A stretch of DNA of 64,000 nt from Perkinsus olseni. Lineage: Eukaryota > Perkinsozoa > Perkinsida > Perkinsidae. The notes beneath the pieces are model-generated. The model did no database searches. It was not told where the DNA came from and worked only from the letters and a program-made list of their open reading frames with translations. The DNA lies in contig JABANP010000007.1 in assembly GCA_013115135.1 (NCBI GenBank), positions 124,001 through 188,000 of the forward strand, written 5' to 3'. The translations under genes were made by a program, and so were the position numbers. Of the stretch, positions 21,890-30,157 are shown one piece after another; within the stretch, counting starts at the first letter, position 1, and each line of letters starts with the position of its first letter.

Positions 21890-22846
21890 CTACTGCTTGT
21901 TGGCGAAGTCGATGCCCCTCTGGACATCAACCTTCAGCTTGTTGACGACCTCCTGGATTCTGCCGGCCTCGTGCTCGCTCAAGCCCTCGATGGGATGAAC
22001 CTTGGAGACACCCTCAGGTCCGAAGTCGCACAAGTACGAGAAGAACTGAGCCTCTCCATAGGGCTCGTTGAAGTAGACGGAAGCAGAAGCTTTCTCGCCG
22101 TTCATGCCACGGAGGACAACATCAGCGAACTCGGCAGCGGCGTAAGCCATGGCGAGGGTGGCAGAACCGGCACCAGCCTTGGCGTTCACAACATCGGTAC
22201 CGGCGTTCTGGACGTGGTTGTCCAAAGCGGTAAGAGTGGCCTCATCGAAGTCAGCCTTGGGGGTGGCGTGAGAGAACCAGGGCATGATGGTGACACCAGC
22301 ATGACCACCAATAACAGGGACGGTGACCTTGTTAACATCGGTCTTCATCTCCTTGGCGACGAAGGTCTCAGCCCTGATGGTATCCAAAAGAGAGACACCG
22401 AGGAGCTTCTTGGGGTTGAAGACACCGGCCTGCTTGTAGACCTCAGCGCAGGCAGGGACAATGGAGTTCACGGGGTTGGTGACGATGCACACGGTAGCGT
22501 TGGGGGCGTACTTGGCGCAGTTCTGGGCGAGACCCTTGGCGATGCCAGCGTTGATCGCGAAGAGATCATCTCTGGTCATACCGGGCTTACGAGGGACGCC
22601 GGCGGTGATGATGACAACATCACTGCCAGTAAGGCAAGCCTCGATCTCGTCCTCACCGGCGTAGCCCTTAACGTCAGCGGGGGTGTTGATGTGGCTCAAA
22701 TCCTCGGCAACACCGGCGCAAGGAGTACGGGCCTGCTTGATATCGTAGAGAGCCAACTCAGAGATCTTCTGGTTGAGCTTCAAAAGAAGAGCGAGAGGCT
22801 GTCCAATACCACCGCAAGCACCGAGAAGAGCGACCTTAATAGCCAT
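21890..22846 (-). CDS. malate dehydrogenase, tandem copy 4 (diverged)
   Basis: A 318-aa MDH, the most diverged of the four. It starts MAIKVALLG, carries EDEIEACLTGSDVVII where the others have EEELEACLTGSKLIVM, has NATVCIV in place of EAIFCIV, and ends FANKQ without the final E. Catalytic D and H and the substrate arginines are intact, so it should be active. An upstream in-frame ATG would add 15 residues, but the start aligned with the other copies is preferred. The differences are spread through the protein, which suggests an older duplicate partly escaping gene conversion and perhaps a different compartment or kinetics. Confidence 0.94.
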   Translation of the reverse strand: MAIKVALLGACGGIGQPLALLLKLNQKISELALYDIKQARTPCAGVAEDLSHINTPADVKGYAGEDEIEACLTGSDVVIITAGVPRKPGMTRDDLFAINAGIAKGLAQNCAKYAPNATVCIVTNPVNSIVPACAEVYKQAGVFNPKKLLGVSLLDTIRAETFVAKEMKTDVNKVTVPVIGGHAGVTIMPWFSHATPKADFDEATLTALDNHVQNAGTDVVNAKAGAGSATLAMAYAAAEFADVVLRGMNGEKASASVYFNEPYGEAQFFSYLCDFGPEGVSKVHPIEGLSEHEAGRIQEVVNKLKVDVQRGIDFANKQ

Positions 22847-23296
22847 GATGTTGTTGAGAGAATCCAAAGAAGGAGAGGGTGAAGAGTCCACCTGACGCGG
22901 GGCCTGGTTCCACAGCTAATTTTTAGCTCGGCGCAAGATGGGATCTGGGACAGCTTTTGTGTGTTTCTTGGCAGCATACCTTCTGCAGACCGCCCCGGCG
23001 GTACACAAAGGAGTGTAAAGCTGAACCATTCTGAACTTGGTGGTACTAGGCTACACACTTCGGCTTACTCAGATGGAATTACCATCCTCGAGGAGGTCGG
23101 TGACACACAGAGGATGCCAAGTTGGTCAAACATGAGTTCGGCAGTCATGCTCGACATAGTTCTATGGTTCACGGCTGTACATGTACCGTTGATGGCACAA
23201 CGCTGAGGGTGTGACTTCACTGAGGTAGTTTTCCTTTACTGAACACAAACCGAATGCGTTCCTTGTGTGACGGAGCATAATACTACAGGAATGAAC
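22847..23296. other. intergenic spacer upstream of MDH copy 4
   Basis: About 450 bp, promoter side of MDH copy 4 and 3' side of the AP2-like gene. No gene or strong repeat was seen. Confidence 0.4.
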
Positions 23297-24984
23297 TCAT
23301 TGTGGCAAGCGGGGCTCATCAGGGGCGGCAGACTGTACCCCACTATCATCATTATAGTCATTAGATGTGCACTCGAAATGGGAGACGTCAAGTTTCACAA
23401 CAGGGTCAGCGTGGCTCGGGAGAGCCTCGTGGTCGCTGGCCTCTGGCACCACATTGGCGATGTAGCTCGGCTGACTCTCGGCAGCGGAAGTTAGCGCCGC
23501 AAGATCCGGCAGGGGCACTTGCGCAAGTCGAGTGACGGATCCGCGTGGTCGACCCGGCCCCCGAAGACTTCGGAATCCCGTTGGTGGAGTGCTGGTCAAG
23601 CGTCGCAGCTGCTGCAGCTGGGCGTACTCTTCCTTCATACGTGCCCACACCTGAGCCACAAACTTTGGTCGGAAATGAACTCGGACGCACATCACCTCCT
23701 CCACGCGGCCTTCTTCCTTGGCCCGAGTCAGACGTTGGCGGTCAGCTATGGCATCTTCCAAAGTCAATCGCGGTGGACCTCGGAAGTTTTTCCGATGCAG
23801 TGATACTTGAGCGGTGAAGTATCTACAAAACCATGCGAGGATTAGACAGCAACCTCAAGGGAACCGCCACACCCGTCCTTTTTGAGATGCACGCCAGTTG
23901 GTATTCGTTCGGCATCCGGAGGACGACGCTTTTCCTGTTTGGGCCGCCGCAACCTCGTGAGTATCTACTCTTGCCGTTTGATCCAAGAGTGGGGTTGAAG
24001 AAACCTACCACTTGGAGCTCCTCTGGCGACTGAGCGGCCTCCAACAAAACTCGGTCGTGCACTGCTTCCTCCACCAGTGTGCCGCGATGGTCCCTCGTAC
24101 TGGGGCAACGACAGACTCCATCCCGACCCAACAGATCGTGGCTGCTACCTTCATGGTCACCGGCCTCGGAAGAGGTGGACCATTGAGATTCTCGGCCTCC
24201 GTAAAACTGACTTGCTGATGGATGGTCGCTATCTGACAAACGGGCAATCGCCCACGCCGGGCGAGGCTCGAGGACTCACAAATGCCTTCTTGGACTTGTT
24301 GTAGTACACCCCCTTAGGCAGCAGCTGTGAGGTCATGTCCCACTCTTGCAACAACTATGAAGGAGAACACGTGCGATCACCACTACTGATGGGCGAGCGC
24401 AAGCACTACTTGTTGCAGGGTGTTAGACTCCCGAGCCTGGTCCATTCTAATGCGGTCGTTATGAGCTTCCTCTACATAATAGGAACTCGCGACTGACCAT
24501 AGACTTCGCGTGAGGGGGCTCACCTGAGGTGTCCCGCGTAGGCCCTCGATATTTCTTCCCATCCACTGCTATCTGAGACGCAGGCGGTGGCTGGCAGACA
24601 TCACGGATAGTTCCAATAATACCTCCGCCCGCCATAACCCGCTCTTCAGCTGGGCCACAATTGTCAGCAGTTCTCCTTCGCCAGCCGAGTTGCTTCCTTC
24701 TGGCGTCGGGACGCCCGAGTCTCGACGAGCCCTCTTCGAGGGAACAGCCAGCGCCTGGACAGCAGGTTGCATGACCGAATGCCGAAAACGATAATGTTCA
24801 CCATCTCCTCGGAGGCTTCCATCTCCATCCGCGGCATTGGTATATCCGACGAAGGGCTGGAAGGCTGGGCTACTAGTGCCGCCCCGTCAGCGCTTCCCAC
24901 TGGAGGCGGCTGTGCAGGTGTAGAAGGCACGCTGGTGGTGTGAGGATCACGGGGTACCTGCTGCAGCGCATAGACGCGAATCAA
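23297..24984 (-). CDS. AP2-like repeat protein, possible transcription factor
   Basis: Joining short introns gives a protein with a low-complexity Pro/Ser N-terminus, a basic cluster (VPSKRARRD, near 24740, a possible nuclear signal) and repeated modules. Each module pairs a strand-like block with a helix. One pair is KGVYYNKSKKAF / IATIHQ with a YEGPSR-type block and VEEAVHDRVLL. The other is TGVHLKKDG / YFTAQVSLHRKNF with RGPPRLTLEDAIADRQRL. A third partial helix reads VEEAHNDRIRM after KKYRGPTR. The pattern GV..K...A, (Y/F)xGPxR, then EEA..DR..L resembles AP2 domains of alveolates, which bind DNA. The C-terminal 120 residues are Pro/Ser-rich. The first module needs a one-base skip near 24078. 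The start near 24984 is uncertain. Confidence in a real gene is fair; in the AP2 label, moderate. Confidence 0.5.
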
Positions 24985-25146
24985 GCACGCCAGGGAACAC
25001 TACAGTGGATGATGCATGTGCAGTATCTGTGGATCGGTCGTGGCCTGGCGAGAGAGGCTCACTGGGGATCTCGGGGGCTTGGAGGAGCACCTCCACGAAC
25101 GCAGCCTATCATACAGGCATGCAGTGTGAATACAGTCTGTACTGGA

Positions 25147-25381
25147 AGAATATAAGATACAAAAATGAGGCCACTGCCACGTGGTGCGCCTATGGACCGA
25201 GCTCAAAAACCTCGCCGCGGGGAAAAAACAGGACGTTTGCCCGCTCGCGCACCCATGGCGTAGTGGCCTCGTTTTTACGTGTGGCATGGTCGCCTGATTT
25301 AGCGACCTCATTTTTGCATACGGAAAAGTGGTCTCCTGTTTTGAATGTGGCATAGTGGCCTCATTCTAGCGTGTATCATGT
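25147..25381. mobile_element. MITE-like element with inverted ends and internal repeats
   Basis: The left end (GATACAAAAATGAGGCCACT, from 25155) reappears inverted at the right end as AGTGGCCTCATT...GTATC (25350-25378). Between them are further diverged copies of a TGGC(A/G)TAGTGGCCTC unit with T-runs, at about 25257, 25285 and 25320. There is no coding capacity. Size, end structure and intergenic position fit a miniature inverted-repeat element, but target-site duplications were not confirmed. Confidence 0.45.
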
Positions 25382-25599
25382 CATCGCTACAGTCTGTATG
25401 GAAGGATACCACCTTACAAGACATGTCCCTAAGACCACCACCCAGCCTCAAAGGCCCTTCAGTACATTCTCCTTCAATTCGGTAGTATCAACAGAGATGG
25501 CTGTATCCATGATCCTTCATAGTAGCGTACAAACTGGCACGACAACGGTCGTTCAAAAGCCACCATTCATATTAATCTCAACACAAGAGCTCCTCTTCT

Positions 25600-26730
25600 T
25601 CACGAAGCTGTTAAACGATCGATGAACTCTATCTTGTAAACTGCAAGGCGCATTTCAGGGAAGAGCTGCGTGAAGTGCTCTTCTTCTGGCGGTAGCTCCT
25701 TCATGCCTGGTTGAAGCTGCTCCTTCGCCTCGAGCCCGAGAGACCGGAAATTGTCGAGAAGATCCAGATCCATGGACTCATAGCGTCCAAGCCTATGGCC
25801 GTAGTAGACCTGTGTGTTGGGACGGGCTAGTTGTTTTATCGCTCTCGGTAGTATTCTGGTGAGTATAGGAAGGTACACTAATTCGGTGCCAAATATGAAG
25901 TCCCACTCGACTTCTCGGAGGTCGGCTGGCACCTCGTTCCAGTCGCAGGTGCGACACCTAACATTATCTGAAAAGAAATCCCTTCACTGTCCACCTTTGA
26001 ATGCACCAAACCCCATCACCGCTGAAATCTTGTGCTAAATGTGGGTGCTCCACCGCCCATTTCCGACGCCACTGTAGCACTCTAAAGGCATATTTCTATG
26101 AAAGCGCGATAGGGCTGATTAACGCTATGCCATAGGCGTTATAAAACGTGCTCCCATCCAGCCCTAGGTAGCCTACCGAGCGGCATCCCACGATCCTGAT
26201 TGAGCTGAACATTGTGCTGAAGCCACTCGAGGCCACCGCCTTCCTCTTGCTCTGTCAGTACCACTTCCACCGTTGAGGGGAGCCGGGATGCTACCTTACA
26301 AACTCATCACAGAGGAAACGACGATACACGGAATTTCAAACAACCGAGATCAGCATAGGTCCGCCCCACTGTTGTTCACGCACGCTACAAGCACCATCGC
26401 TGTGCAAAACATGATTGCCCGATTGAGCATCAGCTGCCCGCTGTCCAAGTCATAGTACCTCCATCCCAAGCCATCCGCATCCTGATCCAAGTTCGAGTAC
26501 TCGGCCCTTCTTAAGCGAGAACAGGTTGGTCTTCTCCTGAGAATGACGGTGCTGAACTGACACTAAGAAGGGACCCCAACAGAGTGGTACAGCCTAGTGG
26601 AAGAGCTCACCTTTAGAAAAGCAAGCATATCATGGGAGGCCGACCACACTCTACCACCGGTAGTGGTAAGGGCCGCTGATTCACACTGTATATCGATCAT
26701 GGCTCTACTGACACTAGCGATGTATCCCAT
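25600..26730 (-). CDS. METTL21-type protein lysine methyltransferase
   Basis: The SAM-dependent methyltransferase fold is visible across four exons. The N-terminal family block TTGGRVWSASHDMLAFLK comes first. Motif I is KKGRVLELGSGCGWLGME, then motif II VVLTEQEEGGGLEWLQHNVQLN. The DVIxGxDVVY-equivalent post-motif is EWDFIFGTELVYLP, followed by a C-terminal sheet ending EMRLAVYKIEFIDRLTAS before TGA at 25600. Family members methylate lysines of chaperones or translation factors; the substrate here cannot be told. The start at 26730 (MGYIASVSRAM) is the first ATG upstream of the family block. One intron, between motif II and the DNVRCRTCDW block, is unusually long for this window (about 200 nt). 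Confidence 0.8.
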
Positions 26731-26828
26731 CCCACAACAACTCAACAGACGGCAGTGTGTCGATATAAATCATGTCCAGGCGTGGCCACCCCGAGGGCAA
26801 ATCTTGAGCCAGCATTGCTGACGCAGCA

Positions 26829-27092
26829 CTAAAGGTCTACCCAGTTAGCAGCCCACCGCTCGATAGCGTCTAGGGCACTGACTTCCACCTTCTGCTCACT
26901 GCTAACGGCGACACAAATGATCATCCAACAGGCGAAAAGAGCCAGACTGAGACTTGTCAGCAGCAGGCCGAGCATGACCGCCAATGAGCGGCTCTTTAAG
27001 GGACTTCGCCTTTCATCGTCTTCTTGCAAAGCCCGCTCGAGCCGACGGGACACGGGTAAAAGTAGTAGGTTATGTACCGAAATTTCTGTCAT
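26829..27092 (-). CDS. small single-pass membrane protein, unrecognised
   Basis: An 87-aa frame starts MTEISVHNLLLLPVSRRLER and has a charged segment (LQEDDERR), then a 25-residue hydrophobic helix (LAVMLGLLLTSLSLALFACW...) and a short C-terminal tail ending WAANWVDL. The frame extends upstream without ATG, so an additional 5' exon is possible. The topology (cytosolic N-terminal helix, near-C-terminal anchor) is inferred from the hydrophobic pattern. No family is recognised. Confidence 0.4.
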   Translation of the reverse strand: MTEISVHNLLLLPVSRRLERALQEDDERRSPLKSRSLAVMLGLLLTSLSLALFACWMIICVAVSSEQKVEVSALDAIERWAANWVDL

Positions 27093-27606
27093 AAAGGGAA
27101 TGGTTAAAGTAGCTAGAGTGGGGCATCCGGTTTCACTTACTATCCCCGGTGTACGTAAACTTTTCGAGGCTTCGGGAGGGCTCAAACCGTGAGAGTTACT
27201 CAAAGCGTTTAATATAGGATCTTTGACTAGTTTCCTACCAACTCCGATGCACTTGGCCGACGGAGCCTCGAGCAAAGATTTCCAACGGCCTTGCAAATGT
27301 TGTTACCGAATTGGGCAAGTGCAAGTAACAAGGGCCATTTCGCTCCACCCTACTTTTCCCGCTCGATTTTCCGTCTCCGTCAATAATGCTTGTTAGCAGC
27401 GGTTGGTTGCTATCATGCACTCCACAATACGTCAGCCATACTGGAGCTTGCAAGCTCTTAAAACTCAAGAGAAGCAGACCGTTGACTGCCCTGACTACGG
27501 TCTACCTCATACCGTGGGACCTGTGTTCCAATGATCATGTCCGAGGACAAAGGGTGCAGATATGGAAGTGCAGCACTTCAAGTGCTTTTAATCAGGCGAT
27601 TCCCTC

Positions 27607-27665
27607 ATGACGTTATGAACTCCAGTCATTTTACTGTAGAATGAGACTGGAGTTTATGACCTCAT
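27607..27665. repeat. 59-bp imperfect inverted repeat next to a start codon
   Basis: Arms 27607-27627 and 27645-27665 (ATGACGTTATGAACTCCAGTC against its near-complement, three mismatches) surround a 17-nt spacer. It lies 24 bases before the ATG of the secreted-protein gene. It could be an RNA hairpin in the leader, an operator, or the remnant of a transposon. Confidence 0.5.
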
Positions 27666-27689
27666 AACCAGTAAAATTTTTACTCGCCC

Positions 27690-28555
27690 ATGATTTTCTC
27701 CCGCCTGTACGCCGCAGCCCTCCTGACTGTCCCATCAACCCTAGCGCTCGGCACCGCCAGCCAGTCAGAGGTGCCCACGCTGGCTACTTGGACTGAATGC
27801 CTTCCTCCAGTGTACTGTTCAGGTAAACTCACTACGTGGAGACATCGGTCGTCTGAGCCAGCGAATCGACGCCTTGGAGACGGTTGTTGAAAGGTTGGCG
27901 AATGGCACTGAAGCGGAAAGTGTAAGTCCGAGTGAGTTATAGCTCGTGGGTGTTGAGGAGAACTTCTCTTCAACACTTCAACTTCTCCTGGAGAAGGACT
28001 CACTCGGTTCCCGTGTGCTCGCGTCGTCGGTTCGATCGAACGCATTTTCTTTTCAGCTTGGCGACGTTTCGAATATGGATCGTGGTGTCCCAGCGGACGG
28101 CGTGTGCACCCTGGAACGTGCAGATGGATCCGCCGAAACCTACAATACCCTGTCTGTCTGCTTTGACGAGAGACTCCCGAACCCCATCCGCTATACGAAA
28201 TACGTACATAGGGGCAGGAAACCAAAATTCATTTGCAGGAATCGGGTAAGGCCTACTCGCTCGAACGCTCCTCAGTGTGATGGAAAACTATTCATGAGTG
28301 GCGCGTTAATTTCTTGTTAACTTGCAGCTCAACTCCGGTCGATATCCTGTGAGACGATCTCGAGCCGTTACTCGAGCTATGTCTGTTGACCCGGTGTCGT
28401 ACGGACGCTGTAGTGACCTTCTCAACTGCGGGATATTGCCATCAGGTACGACGACGACTTCACGAAATTCAGGGTCGAGAATACGTTTTGGCACAGAAAC
28501 GGTCGCAAGGTTACAGACCACCTGGAGAGGGCTCATCGTCATTTCCGCTCTTTGA
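27690..28555 (+). CDS. small secreted protein, unrecognised
   Basis: The first exon encodes a good signal peptide: MIFSRLYAAALLTVPSTLAL followed by GTASQSE. After a short intron comes a heptad-like helix (VNSLRGDIGRLSQRIDALE), then, across a longer intron containing a hairpin (27928-28007), a cysteine-containing part (GVCTLERADG, LSVCFDERLP, FICRNR) and a last part with SYGRCSDLLNCGI. The final 30-odd residues depend on not splicing at 28445, so the C-terminus is uncertain. It is probably a secreted or surface protein with a short coiled coil. No family is recognised. Confidence 0.5.
27928..28007 (+). repeat. intron-internal hairpin
   Basis: Perfect 10-bp arms CCGAGTGAGT (27928-27937) and ACTCACTCGG (27998-28007) begin just after the donor GTAAGT and enclose a second shorter hairpin. 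In the RNA this would loop out much of an intron longer than usual for this genome. Confidence 0.5.
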
Positions 28556-28612
28556 TGCCCTTCGATCACCTAGAGGGAGAGGTTCTGCAGCAACTGCGTG
28601 ACATGATGCCCA

Positions 28613-29116
28613 TCACAACCAAGGAACTCTGGCAAGTGCAAGGAGGTCTTCACACTCTTGGCCAATAACCCTCCGTCTAATGACTATGTAAAGGGAGCTC
28701 AATGGTTTGAAGCTTTCCATATTACGGCGACGAAGGACTTCAAAGCCCTCATGGAGAGTTGGGAAGGACAGAATTAGGATAGCGGAGAAAATTTGCTCAT
28801 AGTTATAGACCGTGTGCCCATGTTGATCAATCATGTCCGTGTGTGATGTCTTTAGTAGAGACTCTTTACTTGCCAGTGAGGTAGATGCGAGTATGCAAAG
28901 TATTGGTAGACTCAAAGCTAGAAGTTTCAGACCAGCACGCCTGGACGCATCGTCCAAGGGGCCACTCTGGGGTCCACTGTGCTGAAGACGAGGAACGTTG
29001 CTATTAGCGGAGGCAGGGTATAACCTCCATGCTTGGGACAAAGCACTTTTACCGAACTGGAGAGCTTGGCATCGCATTTCAAGTTCGAAGGGGAGTTCAA
29101 GCCCCGCGGGAGCCAT
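28613..29116 (-). CDS. possible membrane protein ORF, doubtful
   Basis: An uninterrupted 167-aa frame starts MAPAGLELPFELEMR and has one hydrophobic segment (GLKLLALSLPILCILAST). There is no family resemblance and no neighbouring exon that extends it. It may be a chance frame. Confidence 0.25.
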   Translation of the reverse strand: MAPAGLELPFELEMRCQALQFGKSALSQAWRLYPASANSNVPRLQHSGPQSGPLDDASRRAGLKLLALSLPILCILASTSLASKESLLKTSHTDMIDQHGHTVYNYEQIFSAILILSFPTLHEGFEVLRRRNMESFKPLSSLYIVIRRRVIGQECEDLLALARVPWL

Positions 29117-30157
29117 CAGCGAGTATGAACAGTCCTAACCACCAACACTACGCCGCAGGGTGTAAAATCCCTGCGTGGGGACATTCCACATTCAGTGACA
29201 AGAGGGAGCGCTGAACTAGGCTTCTCAGTCAAAGAGGAGTTCGGCGCTGATTGTTGACCGCCTTCCTTACCGAATGGACCAACTTGCGGAGGTGAAGATA
29301 CGCTCTAAGGTATTTCGCGGCGCGTGACGGTGGGAGTCCGTTTCGTAGGGTAGGGTATTTCAGACTTGTGTGGTGACACGGGGATGATGATCTCGTCATG
29401 AGGTGACTACGACTGGCATGTGAACATACTTTTACTTGAGCCTGTCAACGGCTATGCAGTTCAATCTTTCATTATGCGAAAATTCTTACTCGAGAAGCTT
29501 CACCACAAAACCCTGCTCGCGAGAAACTTCGCGCTCTCGAAATACCCGGCATGTCTCTGAAAACTGGGCATGTCTCGGGAACACCCTGACCTTCCTGGTT
29601 GAACAGCTCCTCCCTCACCCCATGCCTGTAGACTCTGCCTTCCTTGAACGCATGAAGAAAGACATACTGGCAGACCTGGATGAACTTGCACAGATTGCAG
29701 AGATACTGGAGGCCAAAAGAGGGAGGGTGGCCCCTCGTCAGAAGGCTATGCATGGTACTTTCTCAACGAGAGCAAGCGGAGGGGCTCCCGATGATAGAGT
29801 TACTTTCAGGTCACGAGGACGCGCCTTCGAATCAGCTATCGGGCAGCAGCCATGGTCCATTATGCTACTACAGGTAACCTTATTGCTCCATTCCTCGTTT
29901 CAGGTGAGTAGGCGTTCTCCAGCGAGTTCCCAACCTCCAGCTGCTCTCTGCGTGGGATGGTAAGCAGGCTAGTACTGGTGGTCATTCTCTCAGGGTTATC
30001 CTCTTCTCAGGCACTAGAGAAGGTCCTCTAGCACGTACTGAGTGTTGTTGTATGGTTGAATATTGTGGTCTCCTGGGCGTGGCTTTGACCGTCCTGTCGT
30101 GTTAGAGCCCTCAATGGATGGGGATAGGTGACTCCCTTCGTTGTAGCTCCTTCTGTA
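29117..30157. other. about 1 kb without a firm gene
   Basis: A plus-strand frame near 29616-29750 encodes a plausible helix (FLERMKKDILADLDELAQIAEILEAKRGR), possibly an exon of an unrecognised small gene, but no convincing start or end could be joined. The rest is the promoter side of the STK36-like gene. Confidence 0.3.

Noticed and set aside
16534..22882. Long open frames (290-347 aa) antisense to each MDH gene
   Set aside because: They mirror the codon usage of the MDH genes, contain glycine/leucine-rich nonsense without family resemblance, and recur only because the MDH copies are nearly identical.
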